Assembly: GCF_041146395.1 (NCBI RefSeq)
Contig: NC_090989.1
Location: forward strand, 49,440,501-49,504,500
Reading direction: 5' to 3'
DNA length: 64,000 nt
From: Eulemur rufifrons
Taxonomy: Eukaryota > Chordata > Mammalia > Primates > Lemuridae
Made by a program: the position numbers and the translations under genes. The notes under the pieces are model-generated. The model saw nothing but the letters and a program-made list of their open reading frames with translations, ran no database searches and was not told where the DNA came from. Shown here in pieces: positions 23,581-38,149 of the stretch. Within the stretch, counting starts at the first letter, position 1. Each line of letters opens with the position of its first letter.

Positions 23581-24364
23581 CACTTGTGATATTAAAATAT
23601 ATAATTCGATTTTTTTCTTTTTGCTCTTCTAGTTTCTAGAATTTATGCTAAAATCAACCAGATCTCTTGGCTTGACTATTTCCCCTCATTACTTTTATCT
23701 TTTAAAAAATCATTTTAACACGTTGACTGCCATGTGAGTTGTATTTAACTCAACCTAGATTTGATCCTGGGGCTTCGTAAACCAAAACCCTGCAGTTGGT
23801 TCATGAAAATCTTACTTGCTGATGTTCTTATTGTTACAATTAATATTGAAAATTTAATTCTAAAAATGTGGATTGTGTTGCATATAAATCATACACAGAA
23901 ACTATAAAGAATAACAAATTAGAAAGGATTGTTTTGTTTTAATAAGACACTGTGGCCTCAGGAAAAATTTTTTTTTTTCTAGTGTGACACTTGATGTGCA
24001 TTAGGTGCATATGTTTTATCTTCCTACTGGTGTGTTCAGCCATAGGCCACATTTGTTAATTCACTGAGAAAATGAAGGTAAACAGAAATGTGTTACACAA
24101 TTTAGCAACCTACCTTCATCTGTATCCATATATTCTGCCTTCCTTTCTGATTAAATGGATTAAATACACTGTTTTTATGCCAGTCAACCCACTTATAAGA
24201 ACACTGGATACATTACTCTTTCCTAATAGGGAAATCTGATCCTTCAATAATTCCCTTTTATTTTGCCTCACCATTTTTCTCTCTACTGTATTATTTTTTT
24301 TTGCAAATGCACATGTTAGATTAGCTCATGTTGATGGCACAAAACGAGCCATAAGTTGACAATA
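23581..24364. other. No recognisable feature
   Basis: No gene or named repeat seen. Confidence 0.5.
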
Positions 24365-24905
<541 letters not shown>

Positions 24906-25430
24906 ACTGGTAGGACATATTGTGTTTAAATGAACTCCCTGATTTCAACAGGAGTATTAGGAACCTGGAGCTGCAAAAACCAAGTAGTGACACAACTGAC
25001 ACAGGTATGATGCGTGAAGTTACACAATAAGCAGCCAGGAGGAAAAAAAAACATATATACTATGGTTTAGCGTAAAGGTATTTTTAGATATGCTTAGTGA
25101 TTTGGGGGCCCCAGTTTCAAAATTGATGACCACACTGCTATTATCTTATGAAAACAAATAAACAAAACAAAAATACAGACAGACAAAAACATTAGGTTGA
25201 GTTTGGTGAGCCACTAAAATAGAGATTCATGAAACATGGGAGGTAAAACCAATAAAATCTTCAAAAATTAGTGAGTCATGCCACTTCATTATGTAAACTT
25301 TAGAAACTTCTTTAGGACGATTCAGTGAAAGACCCATTGTGTGACACAGTGCCTGATACAACTTATTTATATTTTAAGAAAACATGTGATATTTGAATTG
25401 CTGCTCTTGTCCTTTTATTCTATAACTGAA
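24906..25430. other. No recognisable feature
   Basis: No gene or named repeat. The start of the 90-codon frame at 25,341 lies here. Confidence 0.5.
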
Positions 25431-25970
25431 AGAAATGGCATGTTTGGCATTTTTGAGTCCGGACCACAGACAAGGAGACTGCAGGAGGTCCAGGCACTCA
25501 GACCCAGGAGGATCAAAGTGACCATGCCAGACTGGGATCAAAGCTGCAGAAAGCTGAAAGAAGCTTGCAGCAGTCTGAGGAGGAGAATCTTAGTTTGCTT
25601 TAAGATTTTGTAGCAAAATCTCATCCTCTTCAGAAATCAACTATTCTCTTTCAGAGAAATACCTCTGTTTGTCATGAAATCCTAACCAAGACTGAAGTTC
25701 TGACCCTGGGTGGGCTCCTGACCATACCGTGTTTCTCAGCAGGTTGTGAAGAAACAGGAAATTGCAAGAGCAAACAACACTGTCCCCATGTCACATCTTG
25801 AAAGCAACAGCAACCGCAACCGAGAATGAGTTTCGTTTATGGTACCATACCCCAGAATATCATGCGATGCCTTGGAGACCATTTGTTTAACTTGTGAAGG
25901 TTATATTATGAATAGTACCTTGACTTATTAACAGTGGAATAAACTCTATTTTGGATTTGGGTAATTTTTG
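25431..25970 (+). other. Unassigned, less AT-rich block ending in AATAAA
   Basis: Compared with its surroundings the block has more G+C and several CpGs (gagtccgg, accgtg, aaccgcaaccgag, ttcgtt, catgcgatgc). A frame at 25,341-25,613 encodes a basic peptide with 'RLQEVQALRPRRIKV' and 'CRKLKEACSSLRRR', with no family that I recognise. Near its end is a poly(A) signal in 'ggaataaactctattttgga' (about 25,938). It could be a solo LTR, a retrocopy, or an exon of a non-coding RNA. None of these can be decided by eye. Confidence 0.35.
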
Positions 25971-27904
25971 TATTAAAATATGTAGACATATTTTATAAAG
26001 CTTTCAACTTGATTGTTGTTTTTTTAATCAGTTTTCAATTAATATTTAATTTCTTCTTAAAGAAAGTCAGAGATGCTGTCACTTCCCACTTGCCTGGGAA
26101 TCTAAACAATGAATGCGGTTTTCTTTTTTGCCAATATTTTAGAAAACTTTAAATCAATCCAATCAAGTTTTGTCTACCTGTGCTGATTATTTCAATCTTG
26201 ATTAATGTATCTGATGCTACAGATATATGCTCACTGCAATGGACTCATATAGCTATTTTATGTTCTCCTTTATTTTTTCTTTCTTTCTATCTTTATATGT
26301 ATTTTGGTAGAAAAATATTGTTAAATTTGATTCGTATGGATGCAAGTGTAATGAAAATCTAATGTAACATATATTTAAAGATTCTAAACTTGATTAAGTA
26401 CATCTTACAAATCATATTAATGATCTTAATACCATGTATATTTAAAGGCTAGGCTCATATTTATACAAATAAAAACTGAAAAAAAGTATCTAAATCCAAC
26501 TATAAGTTTGTGTTTCACAGAATATACTCTTAAGAAATTATAATATCAGCTTTCAATCGAGGAAAATTTTCTTCTAAATATTTCTTGCAAAATTAAATTT
26601 ATATACCACCTAAAATAATTTATTTGATTGGTTAAATAATCTTCAAATAATTGAAATGTCAAACTATACCTTGACATGCCAATTGAAAAGGGAAACAGTT
26701 AAGGTCACCTGTTTTTTTCTCAATAAAATAATTATATTTTCCTCATAGGTGGTTTTTACAATTTTATTGGAAAAGTCAATATAACATATGGCTCGTAGAA
26801 CACCTGCTGAAACGAATATATTTGTAGAAACAGTAAACTAATTAATTCCTTAATGAACCCCATGACTTTTGACACATTATGCTATAGAATCAAATGAGAA
26901 TTGTATCCTTTTCTTTGGAAAAATATTTCTTTACCAGCATATAACCAGTGATTTAACTTGGAAAGATAACACTGTTTCTTTAAAAACTATGAAATGATGC
27001 TCTGAGAAACAGCAAATAATCATAATAAAATGAGCCTAACCACCACCACCATCATGACGTTGTACCCAGTATTTCCAAATTGTTGAGTGTAAATCCAGAA
27101 AATATATTCAAAAGTTTATACCCATCTTTACGTTGTCTTTTTTTGTCTATAAAGCCCTCTAGCTCTGATTCTCAGTGTTTGTGTCCCATACCATATATGT
27201 ATTTGTTAATTTGACAGGAGATATGTATAACTTTAATATTGTTGATTGAACTTTCCATTTTTCATGTTTCTCAACCTGTTTGGATTAGCTTACTCTGAGC
27301 TCCTGCTTCATTCAAATATCCTGAAGCAATAATATTTTCATAAAATTTATGTCTTCTCCAAAGTTGCCTGTAACCCATTTACTGCTGGTAATCAGTATCA
27401 GTTTGATGAATCAGACATCTAGTTAGTCTTCCTCCCAATTCTTTTATAAGAGGCTTTATCTTTTTTCATCAAAAATAGTTTATTTCCTTTGGCATGATGA
27501 GAAAAGATATTTTCAGAAGAAGAAACTTACATAATGACTATGTTTTTTAAGTCTAAAAATTTATTGCTGTTTTAGGATTGCACATAATTGGATTTATTTT
27601 TATGGCCAGAATAATTTGCAAAACTATCAATATTTTATAAAAAGTAGTTCTACTACTTACTAAATTCAATAATATTCAAGAATGAGAAGCAGATGCTGCT
27701 TTCACATTATTTAATAGCATATTGCAGTGGCACATCATAATCATGTATATTCTCAAAACAATTGAAAAGAGTAGGAAGAAAAAAGCAAGTATGAAGTTTT
27801 TATTAGGATATTGGGAATACAAATTGGCATGATAATATATTGTTTAGATTCATTACAGCAATTTTTTGAAAATATGTAAATCACTCATAATTTCAAATTA
27901 AGTA
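25971..27904. other. No recognisable feature
   Basis: About 1.9 kb of AT-rich sequence with no gene or named repeat. Confidence 0.5.
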
Positions 27905-28347
27905 TACTTGACCTTTGAGCAATGCAGAATAGGGGGACCAGCCCCTGCATTGTCAAAAATCCATGTTTAATTTTTGACTCCCCCAAAACTTAATTGACTA
28001 ATATCCTACTGTTGACCAGAAGCTTTGCCAATAACATAAAACAGTCAATTAACACATATTTTGTATGTTACATGTATTATATACTCTATTCTTACAATAA
28101 AATAAGCTACAGAAAAGAAAATACTATTAAGAAAATCATAAGGAAGAGAAAATATATTTATTATTCATTAAGTGAAAGTGGATCATCATAAGGTTCTTCG
28201 TCTTTGTGGTTTTCACGTTGAGTGGGATGAGGAGGAGGAGAAAAAGGAAGAATTGATCTTGCTGTCTGAGGGGTAGCAGAGGTGGAAGATAACCTGCATA
28301 TAAGTGGACCCATGAAGTACAAATCCATGTTGTTCAACGGTGAACTG
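27905..28347 (+). mobile_element. Tigger-type MITE (TcMar) with TA target site
   Basis: A 443-bp element with terminal inverted repeats. The left end reads tacttgacctttgagcaa, the right end ttgttcaacggtgaactg, and 13 of 18 bases pair. TA lies directly outside at 27,903-27,904 and 28,348-28,349. The interior includes 'ttttgactcccccaaaactt', 'ctactgttgaccagaagct' and 'gcatataagtggacccatga', known from a common Tigger-derived family (Tigger2-like by memory). It has no transposase and depended on one in trans. The small frames at 27,994-28,191 and 28,161-28,376 are not genes. Confidence 0.85.
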
Positions 28348-28349
28348 TA

Positions 28350-28781
28350 TTTGTAAACTACACTGACAATGCCCAAATATTTTCAACTTATTTTATTTAA
28401 AAAAAAATCAAAAATATCTTAAAAAATACTTCTTTATGTATCAGAGATTACTCTCTTACACTATTCATTGGGTCTTGCTAAAGCAACCTATATATGTTGA
28501 ACATATTAGTAATTTATTTCAGAACAAATCTTTATTTTTCATGAATTTAAATCAGCAATTCAAATTTAAACATTCAATTTCTTTGAATTTTCTTTAGGGG
28601 CTAAATATTTTGGAAAATGTGATCTCCAGATAATATAATCTAAGAAAAAATATATTACGGAATCAACTTTAGAGAAATGTTGTGCTCAATTTCTCTTAGA
28701 GAAAATTTCTCTGTGTAAAGTTTCAAATGGGAATTGGTCTCTTATTTGCTTATGTACTCCTTTCCATGCATTACGAAGAAT
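28350..28781. other. No recognisable feature
   Basis: AT-rich spacer between the Tigger MITE and the MLT1-like LTR. Confidence 0.5.
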
Positions 28782-29224
28782 TGTGCTTGGAGTGATAGGC
28801 AAAATAACTCTCCCACCCACCTGAATATGTTACCTTACATGGCAGCATAGTAAAAGGGACTTTGCAGTTGTGATTAAGGTTAAGGACCTAAAGATCAAGA
28901 AATTACTCTGGAACATTCTGATTGGATTAATCTAATCATATGGATTCTTAAAACTAATGAACCATGACCAGCTGTGGTCATAGAAAGAGAATGAGGATAG
29001 AGGAGAATCACAGAGAATGCACATGGCTTCTAGAAGCTGGAAAAGCGAAGGAAATAGATTCTCTTTAGAGCCTGCAGAAGATAATGCAGCCCTGAGAACA
29101 CCTTGATTTTAGCCAAATAAGCATCATTTCCGATTTCTGATAACCAGAACTGTTAGGTAATAAATTTGTGTCTTTAAAGCCACTGTGTGGTATTTTGGTA
29201 CAGCTGCAATAAGAAACTAATGCA
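28782..29224 (+). repeat. MaLR LTR (MLT1-like), sense
   Basis: It starts TG and ends CA. The blocks are 'aaagggactttgcagttgtg', 'ggcttctagaagctggaaa', 'agcctgcagaagataatgca', 'acaccttgattttagcc', a poly(A) signal in 'ggtaataaatttgtgtctt' and the end 'gcaataagaaactaatgca'. The flanking pentamers agaat (28,777-28,781) and agcat (29,225-29,229) are a plausible 5-bp target duplication with one change. Solo LTR; no internal part. Confidence 0.75.
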
Positions 29225-29632
29225 AGCATATCTAAAAGGCTTAAAAATGGCATTCTTTTCAATTCAACAATCACTTCTGAGTCTGGCTTTTTTTCACTTA
29301 GCACAATGCATTGGAGATTTATTGATGTTATTATGGATATCAGCAGTTCATTTCATTTATTTGCTGAGTAGAATTCCATTCTATTAGTATCCCTTTAGTA
29401 GTTAATTTTTTTTTCAGTTTTTTACAATTATAAATGAAGCTGCTATAAAAATTTCCATGCAAAATTTTCTAAAATTTTCTATTACTCTATGTTCTAAACA
29501 GGCTGCCCCACGTTCTATTGCCAAAAACAAAATATGAGATATTTCCTATTGTTTCACGTCCTTGTCAGCACTTGCTGTTGTCTTGTTGTCAGAATTCTTT
29601 TCTTTTTAGCAGTTCTAATAAGTATATATGAG

Positions 29633-29672
<40 letters not shown>
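29633..29672. repeat. (TA)n microsatellite
   Basis: About 18 AT repeats, with a short preceding tatatgagatac, directly before the inverted tail end of an old Alu. It probably grew out of that Alu's A-rich tail. Confidence 0.95.
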
Positions 29673-29673
<1 letters not shown>

Positions 29674-29951
29674 GATAGGCTTTCACTCTGTTGCCTGAGC
29701 TAGAGGTGCAGTGGCATCATCATAGCTCACTGCAACTTCAAACACTTGGGCTTAGGTGATCCTCCTGGCTCAGCCTCCTGAGTAGCTGGGACATGCACAT
29801 GCCACCACACCCAGCTAATTTTTTTCTATTTTTAGTAGAGGCAGGGTACCACTCTTGTTCAGTCTGGTCTTGAATTCCTCACCTCAAGCAATCCTCGAGC
29901 CTCGGCCTCCCAGAGTGCCAGGATTACAGGTGTGAGCCACTGCACCCGGCC
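29673..29951 (-). mobile_element. Older Alu SINE, antisense
   Basis: A diverged full dimer ('ttcactctgttgcctgagct' to 'actgcacccggcc'). CpGs are mostly lost, and the long middle linker of the younger lemur Alus is absent (only 'ctaatttttttctatttttag'). It looks like an early, AluJ-like copy, older than the other Alus here. Confidence 0.9.
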
Positions 29952-30410
29952 TCATCTTGTCAATTTCTAAAAAAAAAAAAAATTATAAATTCTGCTATAG
30001 TGATGGTGATGATGTTGAACTATAGCTCAACTTGAGGTAGTTGACACCTTTACAATGTTGAGTTTTCTAATACATGAACAAGGTTATAGTAAAATTTATT
30101 TTGGCCTTATTTTATTTATTGAATAAGTGTTTTATACATTGCATCATAAATATCTTGTTTATTATTGTATTTATATCTATTATTTATTTGGACTGCTATT
30201 GTACAGACATTTGACAAAATTTCAATCAGCAGTTTTTAATTGAAACATGACAGCGTTTATATATTCACTCTGTATCTTTTGATTTTTATAAGCACACTTA
30301 TTGTCTCTAATAGCTTTTTTGTGGATTATTTGGTATTCTCCAAGCAGACAATAATGTCATTTAGGAATAGATAGTTTAATAGATTAATTTCTTGTTTTCC
30401 AGTCTACATG

Positions 30411-30748
<338 letters not shown>

Positions 30749-32210
30749 TGTTTTTTATTTTTTTATTTTTCTTGCATTTTTTTACCTGGCTAACATATCT
30801 AGTACAGTGTGGAATAGTGAAAACAAATAACCTTAACTTCTCCCCAACTTTCAGAGAAAACATTCAACTTTTTTATTATTAACTAATGTTATCAGCTCTT
30901 GACTTTTTTGTAGATGTTCTTTATCATGCTAAGAAAGTTCACTTCCATTCCTAGTTTGTTGAAAATAAAATTTTTTCAAATGCTTTTCAGTATCTATTGA
31001 GACAATCACATGTTGTTTTTTTCCTTAATATGCTGATATATGATGAATCACATTGGTTGTTTTTTGAAAGATGAATCAAGATTGCCTTCCTAAAAACAAC
31101 CTCAACTAGTTTATGATGCCTTTTTTTGGTCTTCATTTTTTTGTTTGTATTTAATATTTTTAATATTTTATTGAAGATTTTTATGCGTATTATTTGTAAT
31201 ATTGTTTTTGAAATATATCCATTTAGTTTTAGTTTTATGGTGATGCTGGCCTCATAAGATGACTTGAAAGTATTCATTACTCTTCTATTTTTCTGACATA
31301 TTGTGTGAAGGTTTTGTTTTATTTCTTCATAAAATTTTTAGTATAATGCATCAGTCAAGATTTTTAGAATTTTTTGTTAGATATTTTCAATATGAACATA
31401 ATTTCTTTAATAAGTATAATATTCAGATAATCTACAACCTTTGATAGTTTGGGTTATATTTTCTTGAGAAACTTGTATATTTCATATAAGTTGCTAAAAT
31501 TATGGGTGTGGACTTGTTTGTAGTATTCTCATATCCTACATTTAAGGTCTATAGATGGCTAAAGTGACATCCTTCCTTCATTTCTAATAATTGTAATTTG
31601 AATATTCCGTCTTGTAATTTTCCTGATGAGTCTGTATAAAAATGTGACAATAGATTGTCTTAAAAAACATTAAATCAGAAATTTGCAGTAATTTCCCTTA
31701 TTGTATTTGTTTTATTTTTCATTGATTTCTTCCATTATCATTATTTTTTCCTTTCCTTTCTTGCTTCAGATTTAGTTGATTTTTATTTTTTTTCTATTTA
31801 TTAAACCTAAACAATGCAGTTTATAACATTGCTTTGAAAACTTTCTTTTATGCTAATATAACTATGTATTGCTATATATTTCTCATTAATCACTACTTTC
31901 ACTGTATTGGACAAAGTTTGATATGATATGTTTTCATGTTTATCAATCCAAAATATTGTTAATTCTCCATGTGATTTCCTCTCTTCCTATGGGTTACTAA
32001 AGTTGTATTGTTAAATTTATAAACATTTTGGGGGTTCAGTTATTTTTTATTTAATTATGTTGTAATCAAATAACATATTTTGCATAATTCTAATCCTTAA
32101 AAAAAAATCCAAACCCAAAGCATGATCTATCATGGTGAGTGTTTCATGTACACTTGAAAAATGTGTATTCTGCTATTGCTGGATGGAGTGAGACAGAAGA
32201 CAGAAGGGAT

Positions 32211-33931
32211 AAGTGAAGACATGAAAGTATTCATGAGGATATATAAAATTTTTTGCTATGTGTATTTTTATTAATGAATTTCTTGGTTTTCAATATATTT
32301 AATAAAATTTATTTTAACAATTCACACATTAGTGAGAAGTGATTTGAAATATTGACACTACAAATATCGAAGAATTTTTCTGAGTTCATGTTACATTAAT
32401 GAATATCTTTCCACAAATTAAACCAACTCAATTTTCAATGATCTCCATAAATCATAATTTTTTTTCATCTTCACTGGCATGCGGTTAATTTGGTAGGATA
32501 GGTTAAAGTTCTGTATTTTATTTTCTTTAGCATTTTGAAGGCTTTACTGCATCATTTCACTCTATTAGAATATAAGCTCTAGAAGATCAATTGTCTTATC
32601 TATCATATTAACCAATCTCTTTCCTGTACTAGCTCATAGAAATATAATCAAGGTATTCAATAAATATTTTAAAATGTTTATTAATTATTTTAATATTATT
32701 TTCAAAATACACCTATAATAACATTCTAAGTTTAATGGCATGGCACTGTATATAGGTATTTAAAGATGAAATCATATTATGCATTTTATGATTTCAAACT
32801 ATTATTCTTGCAACTTAGCACATAATATGTTGCAAGGAGTAGTATGAGAGTAAAAGCAAAAGATGTATCAAGAATCTTTGATTTTTTGGGGGGTGATGAT
32901 GGTGACATGAGCCAGATTGGCGTTAATGGAGAAAATACAGGATTTTGGATGAATACTATAACTGAAATAAACTAGGGTTGTGTTTCTTTGCAGACTGGGT
33001 TGAAACATTTTACATAGGCATGTGCAGTTTTAAAGTGCCTTGTGTAAAATGTAGGGTATGTGTGATGGTTGAGTTGTCAGAGCAATTGTCTGACATGGGT
33101 TCTCACATATGCTACTCAATCACATTTGAGAATTGCCTTTCTCCTTAATATTAAAAGTCTGATTGTATTCAATTTTCCAACCTTCTTTTATGTGGCTGTA
33201 GGCTTCTTGAGAGAGTTAACTCACATCCAGCCTGAGAGGACAAATCAAGAATTCTTGAAGCCAATATTAGTGTTAGAGTAACAGAAAATCTGCTGGGAGT
33301 GTTTTTTGAAAAAAAGCCTTCTTGATATCAAGATACAAGACATATGAGAAAAAAGTGTCATTACTGATCATTGCTGTGCCTAGGTGTCATATCTGGACTT
33401 GCTATCATAAGAGTGTCTAGGCCAAAACATGAAAGTGATAAAATGAAAGGCAGTAAGAATGTATTTGAAAGTTTTATTTAGTCAATGAATTTAGCAAAAC
33501 AAGACCACCCTTTTGGAAACTGTTTGTGATGTGGGATATTATCCCCACCTTGTTTAAGCCAGCTGATTTGGGGTTTTCCATTATTTGTAGAAAAAGAAAA
33601 ATATTAACCAATACATTGATTTTAAGAATAACAAAAAATAAAAATTTTAAAAATCAAATAAAAATTTATTGTTCTGATTAGAAGATACTATGTCAAAAGT
33701 CTAGAATGATTTATTACATTTATTAACTAGTTTTCAAATAATTTGCCATGAGTGCCTCAGAGAAAGATTTTACTAAGAGCATAAGTGAAAGGGCATTATC
33801 ACAACATAAATTAGGAATGTGGATCTTAAACAATGATCTTAACTCATTTTCTCTGACATTTGGAATTAGCACTTTCTAAATAACTAATAAGTATTCCCAA
33901 ATGAGGTGAACTAGAGTATACAAATCCCGTG
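32211..33931. other. No recognisable feature
   Basis: AT-rich; the 70-codon frame at 33,069-33,281 has no similarity I recognise. Confidence 0.5.
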
Positions 33932-34501
33932 TGTATTAGTATGGGCTCTCCACAGAAACTGAATTAATATCTATCTATATGATATATAAAGAGATATATA
34001 GAGACATATAATATTTATATTCATATATGTGAGATATGTATATATGAGAGAAAGAGAGGGAGATTTATTATAAGGAACTTACTCAACTGGTTACAGAGGC
34101 TGAGAAATCTCTTTAGTTGTCAAGCTAGAGACCCAGGAGAGCTGATGGCACAGTTTCAGCCCAAGTATGAAGGCCTGAGAACCAAGAAAGCTGAGGGTGT
34201 CAGTTCCAGACCAAGTACGAATACAAAGGCAAGAGAAGATCAATATCTCAGCTTGAAGACAATAGGCAGAGAGGAGTTTCTTCTTATTTGAGGGAGAGTC
34301 AACCTTTTCATTCTATTTAGATCTTCAACTGATTGGATAAGAGATACTCACATAACATATAATGTAGGGCAACCTTTTTTATTCAGTCTACTAATTCAAA
34401 TGTTAATCAAAAACTCCCTTACACACAACCAGAATTCTGTTTGACCAAATATTTGGGCACCCAGGACCAAGTCAAGTTAACACACAAAAATAACCATCAC
34501 A
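33932..34501 (-). repeat. Medium-reiterated LTR-like repeat, orientation opposite to the 51.5 kb copy
   Basis: Starts 'tgtattagtatgggctctcc', then an AT-rich microsatellite, 'agagagggagatttattata', 'gaggctgagaaatctct', 'gagacccaggagagctgatg', 'ttcaactgattggataag', 'tttgaccaaatatttgggca' and ends 'caagttaacacacaaaaat' + aaccatcaca. The ends are TG...CA. The same family is at 51,453-52,019 in the opposite orientation. I know the sequence type as common in mammals but cannot give its catalogue name safely. Confidence 0.7.
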
Positions 34502-35159
34502 CTATGAAAACAGATCACAGGAGTTTTTCACACCTTATTTAAAAAGTTAGTATTTCCAAAGTATGCGGGAAGACAGTTTAAATATTTTTAAGTTATGAGA
34601 ACAAGTACCTAAACCCCAACATGGATCAGTCATTAGGTATTGGCTGACCTTGGGGAAGAACTCTAACCTTAAATGGGAAAATCCAAGGGCAATTCATGAG
34701 AAGATAATAAATCAGATGACATCACTTCAAGCAGCCTTGCATGAGTGTGTCAGTCCTGGAGGCAGTGATCTTGGGCAGCAGTCATAGTGTAAGTAAAATC
34801 CACCTATTCAATTCTTGCATCAATTTTCTTTGCATAATAACTTTATTCTATCTAGACACAACTGTTTCTCAATATTGATTGGTCTCCTTTTTCCTGATGA
34901 AACTTACAAAAGGAAGGTTAATGAAACAAACTAAGGCCCATAAAAATGCAGCTGAAATCAGGGACTCAACTGATATTCATCAATCATCTATTTAATAATT
35001 CATTCCAGAGTCCCCTCACCTTCAGCTAGAACCACTGATAGTCTAAATGGTTTACTTGGTGGTTTCACCTAGCCCCACATCCCTGGGGAGTCTGAAGCAA
35101 TGTATACCAGGCACTTCTTGGGTTCTAGTTACTTCACTAGTCCATTCAACATCAAACTT

Positions 35160-36860
35160 TGGGCAGTACTAAGAGAACATCAATGAATCTCCTTGGTTCC
35201 AAATTATGTACTCCTGATATGTAATCACAGCTTTACCTTCATTTAATGATCAGAGTCAATTACCTTAGCCAAATGACAATTCATTTTCTTTCCTGCTTGT
35301 CTGTCGACATAAGGAGTTTAAAGTGATATAGTAGAAGATGAAGTTTTCCCGGTGGAGTCATTTCTTCTCTAAGAACAGTTACATTCAGGCCTGCAGGGGC
35401 TAGAGTTGTGGGATAAGATGCACAAGTCTCCCAAGTCACTGAGTTGCAGTAATGTTAAGTGGCATCATTCTTATTTCTATCTCTTAGTTTCTAGTACTGT
35501 GTCATTTTCTCAGGGTATCATCTCTAAGCCTATACTTTATCTGCACTTTCTATATGTTATTCCAATGTCCTGTCAAGGAAACAGCATCTGAGCAGTGTAG
35601 TACCTGATAGGACTAGTAGTTGCAATATGATATTCATGTGACCACTACTGCAAGTCCTTTGTGGTAAAGTGCAGACATTGCATTGCTGAGATGCTATGGT
35701 GTGACCCCTTACTGGTGGGTGAAGCACTTTGTAAGCCCTCAAATAAGGAAATTTTCTGAGGCTGTATGGGCAAGCTAGGTAAAGCCCTACTCAGAGAGTG
35801 GGCATATTCCAGTAAAGATGAATCACTCTCTTTTCTAAAGATGAAGAGATCCAAAGTAATCAAATTTCCATCCATATCTGTTTGATATCCTGGAGGGATG
35901 TTACCATTTCAGGGGCTTAGTTTTAATCTGTTGCTGGCAAATGGGACTTACACCAACAGCAGCAACTAGATCAGTAACCAGGAAGTGGGAGTCCATACTG
36001 TTGGGTCTAAGTAGAGCCACCATTTCTTCCTCCACTTGTGTGCCTACTGAGCCAGCACTGGGGTAGCTGATGACAGAAGCTGGCTGATGTCAACGAGTCA
36101 TTTTGCCTACTTGGTTGTTTAGTACTTCTGAGGAGGAGGATGGGTGGTGAGGTTTAACATGCTATGTGGAGTTCTTTTGACTTTATACCCACTTCCCTGA
36201 GCCTTTTGATCCCTTGTTCTATTGTCTGGTGATGAGGTGCTGGCATTTTTACTTCACTTAATGTGGCCCATTTTTTACTTTAACTTTCCAAGAGTTACCC
36301 TAACACTGAGTTATCACCATGTCCTAGAGTCACATTGTTAACACATTGTTAAATTTCATACCCCAAGAAAGTGCTCCCATATTTATAAACTCTCCCTTAT
36401 GTAAGGGAACTGCCTCTTCATCAGCTGTAAGCTCAACTTAGATGATTATCGGAAAGTGGTTGTTCAATGTTTTCTAAGATTTTACCTATACTGTGTCTCA
36501 AGGTCCAATTTCTTTTTGATGTATGTGATTTGCAGGCCTGATAACTTAATGAACTCTGGAGATTTGCCACCTTTATAATGAAATCTTTGTCTTGGAACTC
36601 TACTTTTCTCCCCTCTAGTTGGAGGAAATGGGATTCCCTTTTAATGTTTCGGAGGAGGCCTTCTGGTTTTCACATTTAGCATTTAATTGCTGGATATTCA
36701 TCCTCAGTGTTTTATGTTCTTTTATTAGAATATCCATTACCCCTAGCAACAATCAACTAATTCTACAGTTCCTATACTAACGTTTCCCCCATATTTCTGG
36801 ACCTGACACATTTCACCTTCAAAGCACTATATTTTTAGTAGTATATTATCTTTACTTGTC
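35160..36860 (-). repeat. Possible ERVL/MaLR internal region (minus strand)
   Basis: The sequence is less AT-rich than its surroundings and gives overlapping minus-strand frames at 35,645-35,875 (with 'ITLDLFIFRKESDSSLLEYA' and 'LPIQPQKISLFEGL') and 35,557-35,742. Together with 'ctagttggaggaaatggga' and similar patches, it has the look of a decayed ERVL or MaLR internal sequence. I cannot point to a catalytic motif, so this is a weak call. The flanks 34,502-35,160 show nothing definite. Confidence 0.3.
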
Positions 36861-36879
36861 ACCTTTAAAACTTCTAACA

Positions 36880-37480
36880 ATTGCATTGCTACTGTGGCAG
36901 GCCACCAGGAGGTATTCCAGTTCCCAAAATACCATTTTACAGTATATTTCCTCAGACCACCCCTGGCATCAACTGGCCAAGGTCTGGTTCCCTGGGAAAC
37001 AGCCTGTGAAAGGTAAATCCGTGTCCGTGGAGTTTAAGGTGGAAATGCACTCAGAAACAACATCTGCAACGAAGTGAGGGAAGCAGAATAGGGCAACCGT
37101 GGAGCTATGCTGCCATGCAGCCAAAACAAAGGCCTCATCTGATCCCATAGGGAACTTGGAAGCTGGGAGGGCTCTTCAGAGCTGTAGAAATTGAGGCAAA
37201 CTGGCTGAATCTTTGAACTCTTGCATTGATCAGTCACTGAATGTGGGCTGCCTCCTAGGAGGTATTAATAGTTCTTCTTCAGAGAAGCAGCTACTTCAGT
37301 AGGGTCCTGGAGAGAGACTCAGCGGTGAGCTCTCAGCAGGCAACACTCCTGAAAGCTGAGGGAATTAGTGCCTTCCTCCTGACTGGGTGATCTCAGTAGG
37401 TCGTGCTCTACAGCATACATTACAGAGGTTTAGACCAATGTAGACTCAGACTTCAATAAGAGCTTCAATGTATGCTTTGT
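36880..37480. repeat. Possible LTR next to the ERVL/MaLR-like region
   Basis: A GC-richer stretch ('gctgccatgcagccaaaaca', 'ggaagctgggagggctctt', 'ctgcctcctaggaggtatta') joins the region above. The motif aggaggtatt occurs twice (36,908 and 37,257). It could be an LTR or an unrelated unique segment. Confidence 0.25.
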
Positions 37481-38149
37481 TTTTATTTAGTCTACAAAAT
37501 ATCCACTTTGAAAAAGTTACTGCTAATTTCTACATAATGCATTTGCAAAAAGTAAATTTTTTTCTCTCTGGTTGAATGTTGTGTTCTACTTTTTAAGTTA
37601 GGAATATTTCATGAGTGTTACTGATCCTTAAATGAGAGTAGACTTATTCAGGTCTGCAATTCATTGCTAAAGAATGAAGTTGAATTTTCTTTGGTCTTTT
37701 TTCACTGTTTACTTATTTATTGTTAGAATCTTCCTCTCAGATCTTCAAGGAGAGCACTCAATTTTATGCATATCCCCTAGCCAAGTTTCCTGTTTTTTTT
37801 TAAAACTCACTTAACTCTCATGAATGTGATAACTTAGGGAGATACTTTCTGTTTGCCTGATAATACAAGAAATATAATTTGAAGTAGCTTGTGCCAGGCA
37901 TTTTAATGTGTCAGAGAATGAATGTAGGGCAAAATATGTCCCTATGATAATCTAATGGCTTTTCAAGGTTTAGCACTTTACCTTTGCTAACTTCCCCAAA
38001 TATGTAACTTTATTCATTCTTCAATTCCACAAATGCCTAGATAACACTTCTAAGATTTACACTTACATATTTCTCATAGAAGAGAGGCAATAAAAGATTA
38101 TAGTTCAGGGTGAAAGAGACCTAATTATCTTGGAAACTAATTGTGAACA
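37481..38149. other. No recognisable feature
   Basis: No gene or named repeat seen. Confidence 0.5.

Noticed and set aside
25341..25613. 90-codon basic peptide as a small gene
   Set aside because: No family recognised, no splice or conservation evidence. Reported only as part of an unassigned block.
34502..37480. Host gene exon in the less AT-rich region
   Set aside because: Frames are short and unmatched, and no consistent splice-bounded frame was seen. ERVL/MaLR-like sequence or unique DNA is more likely.
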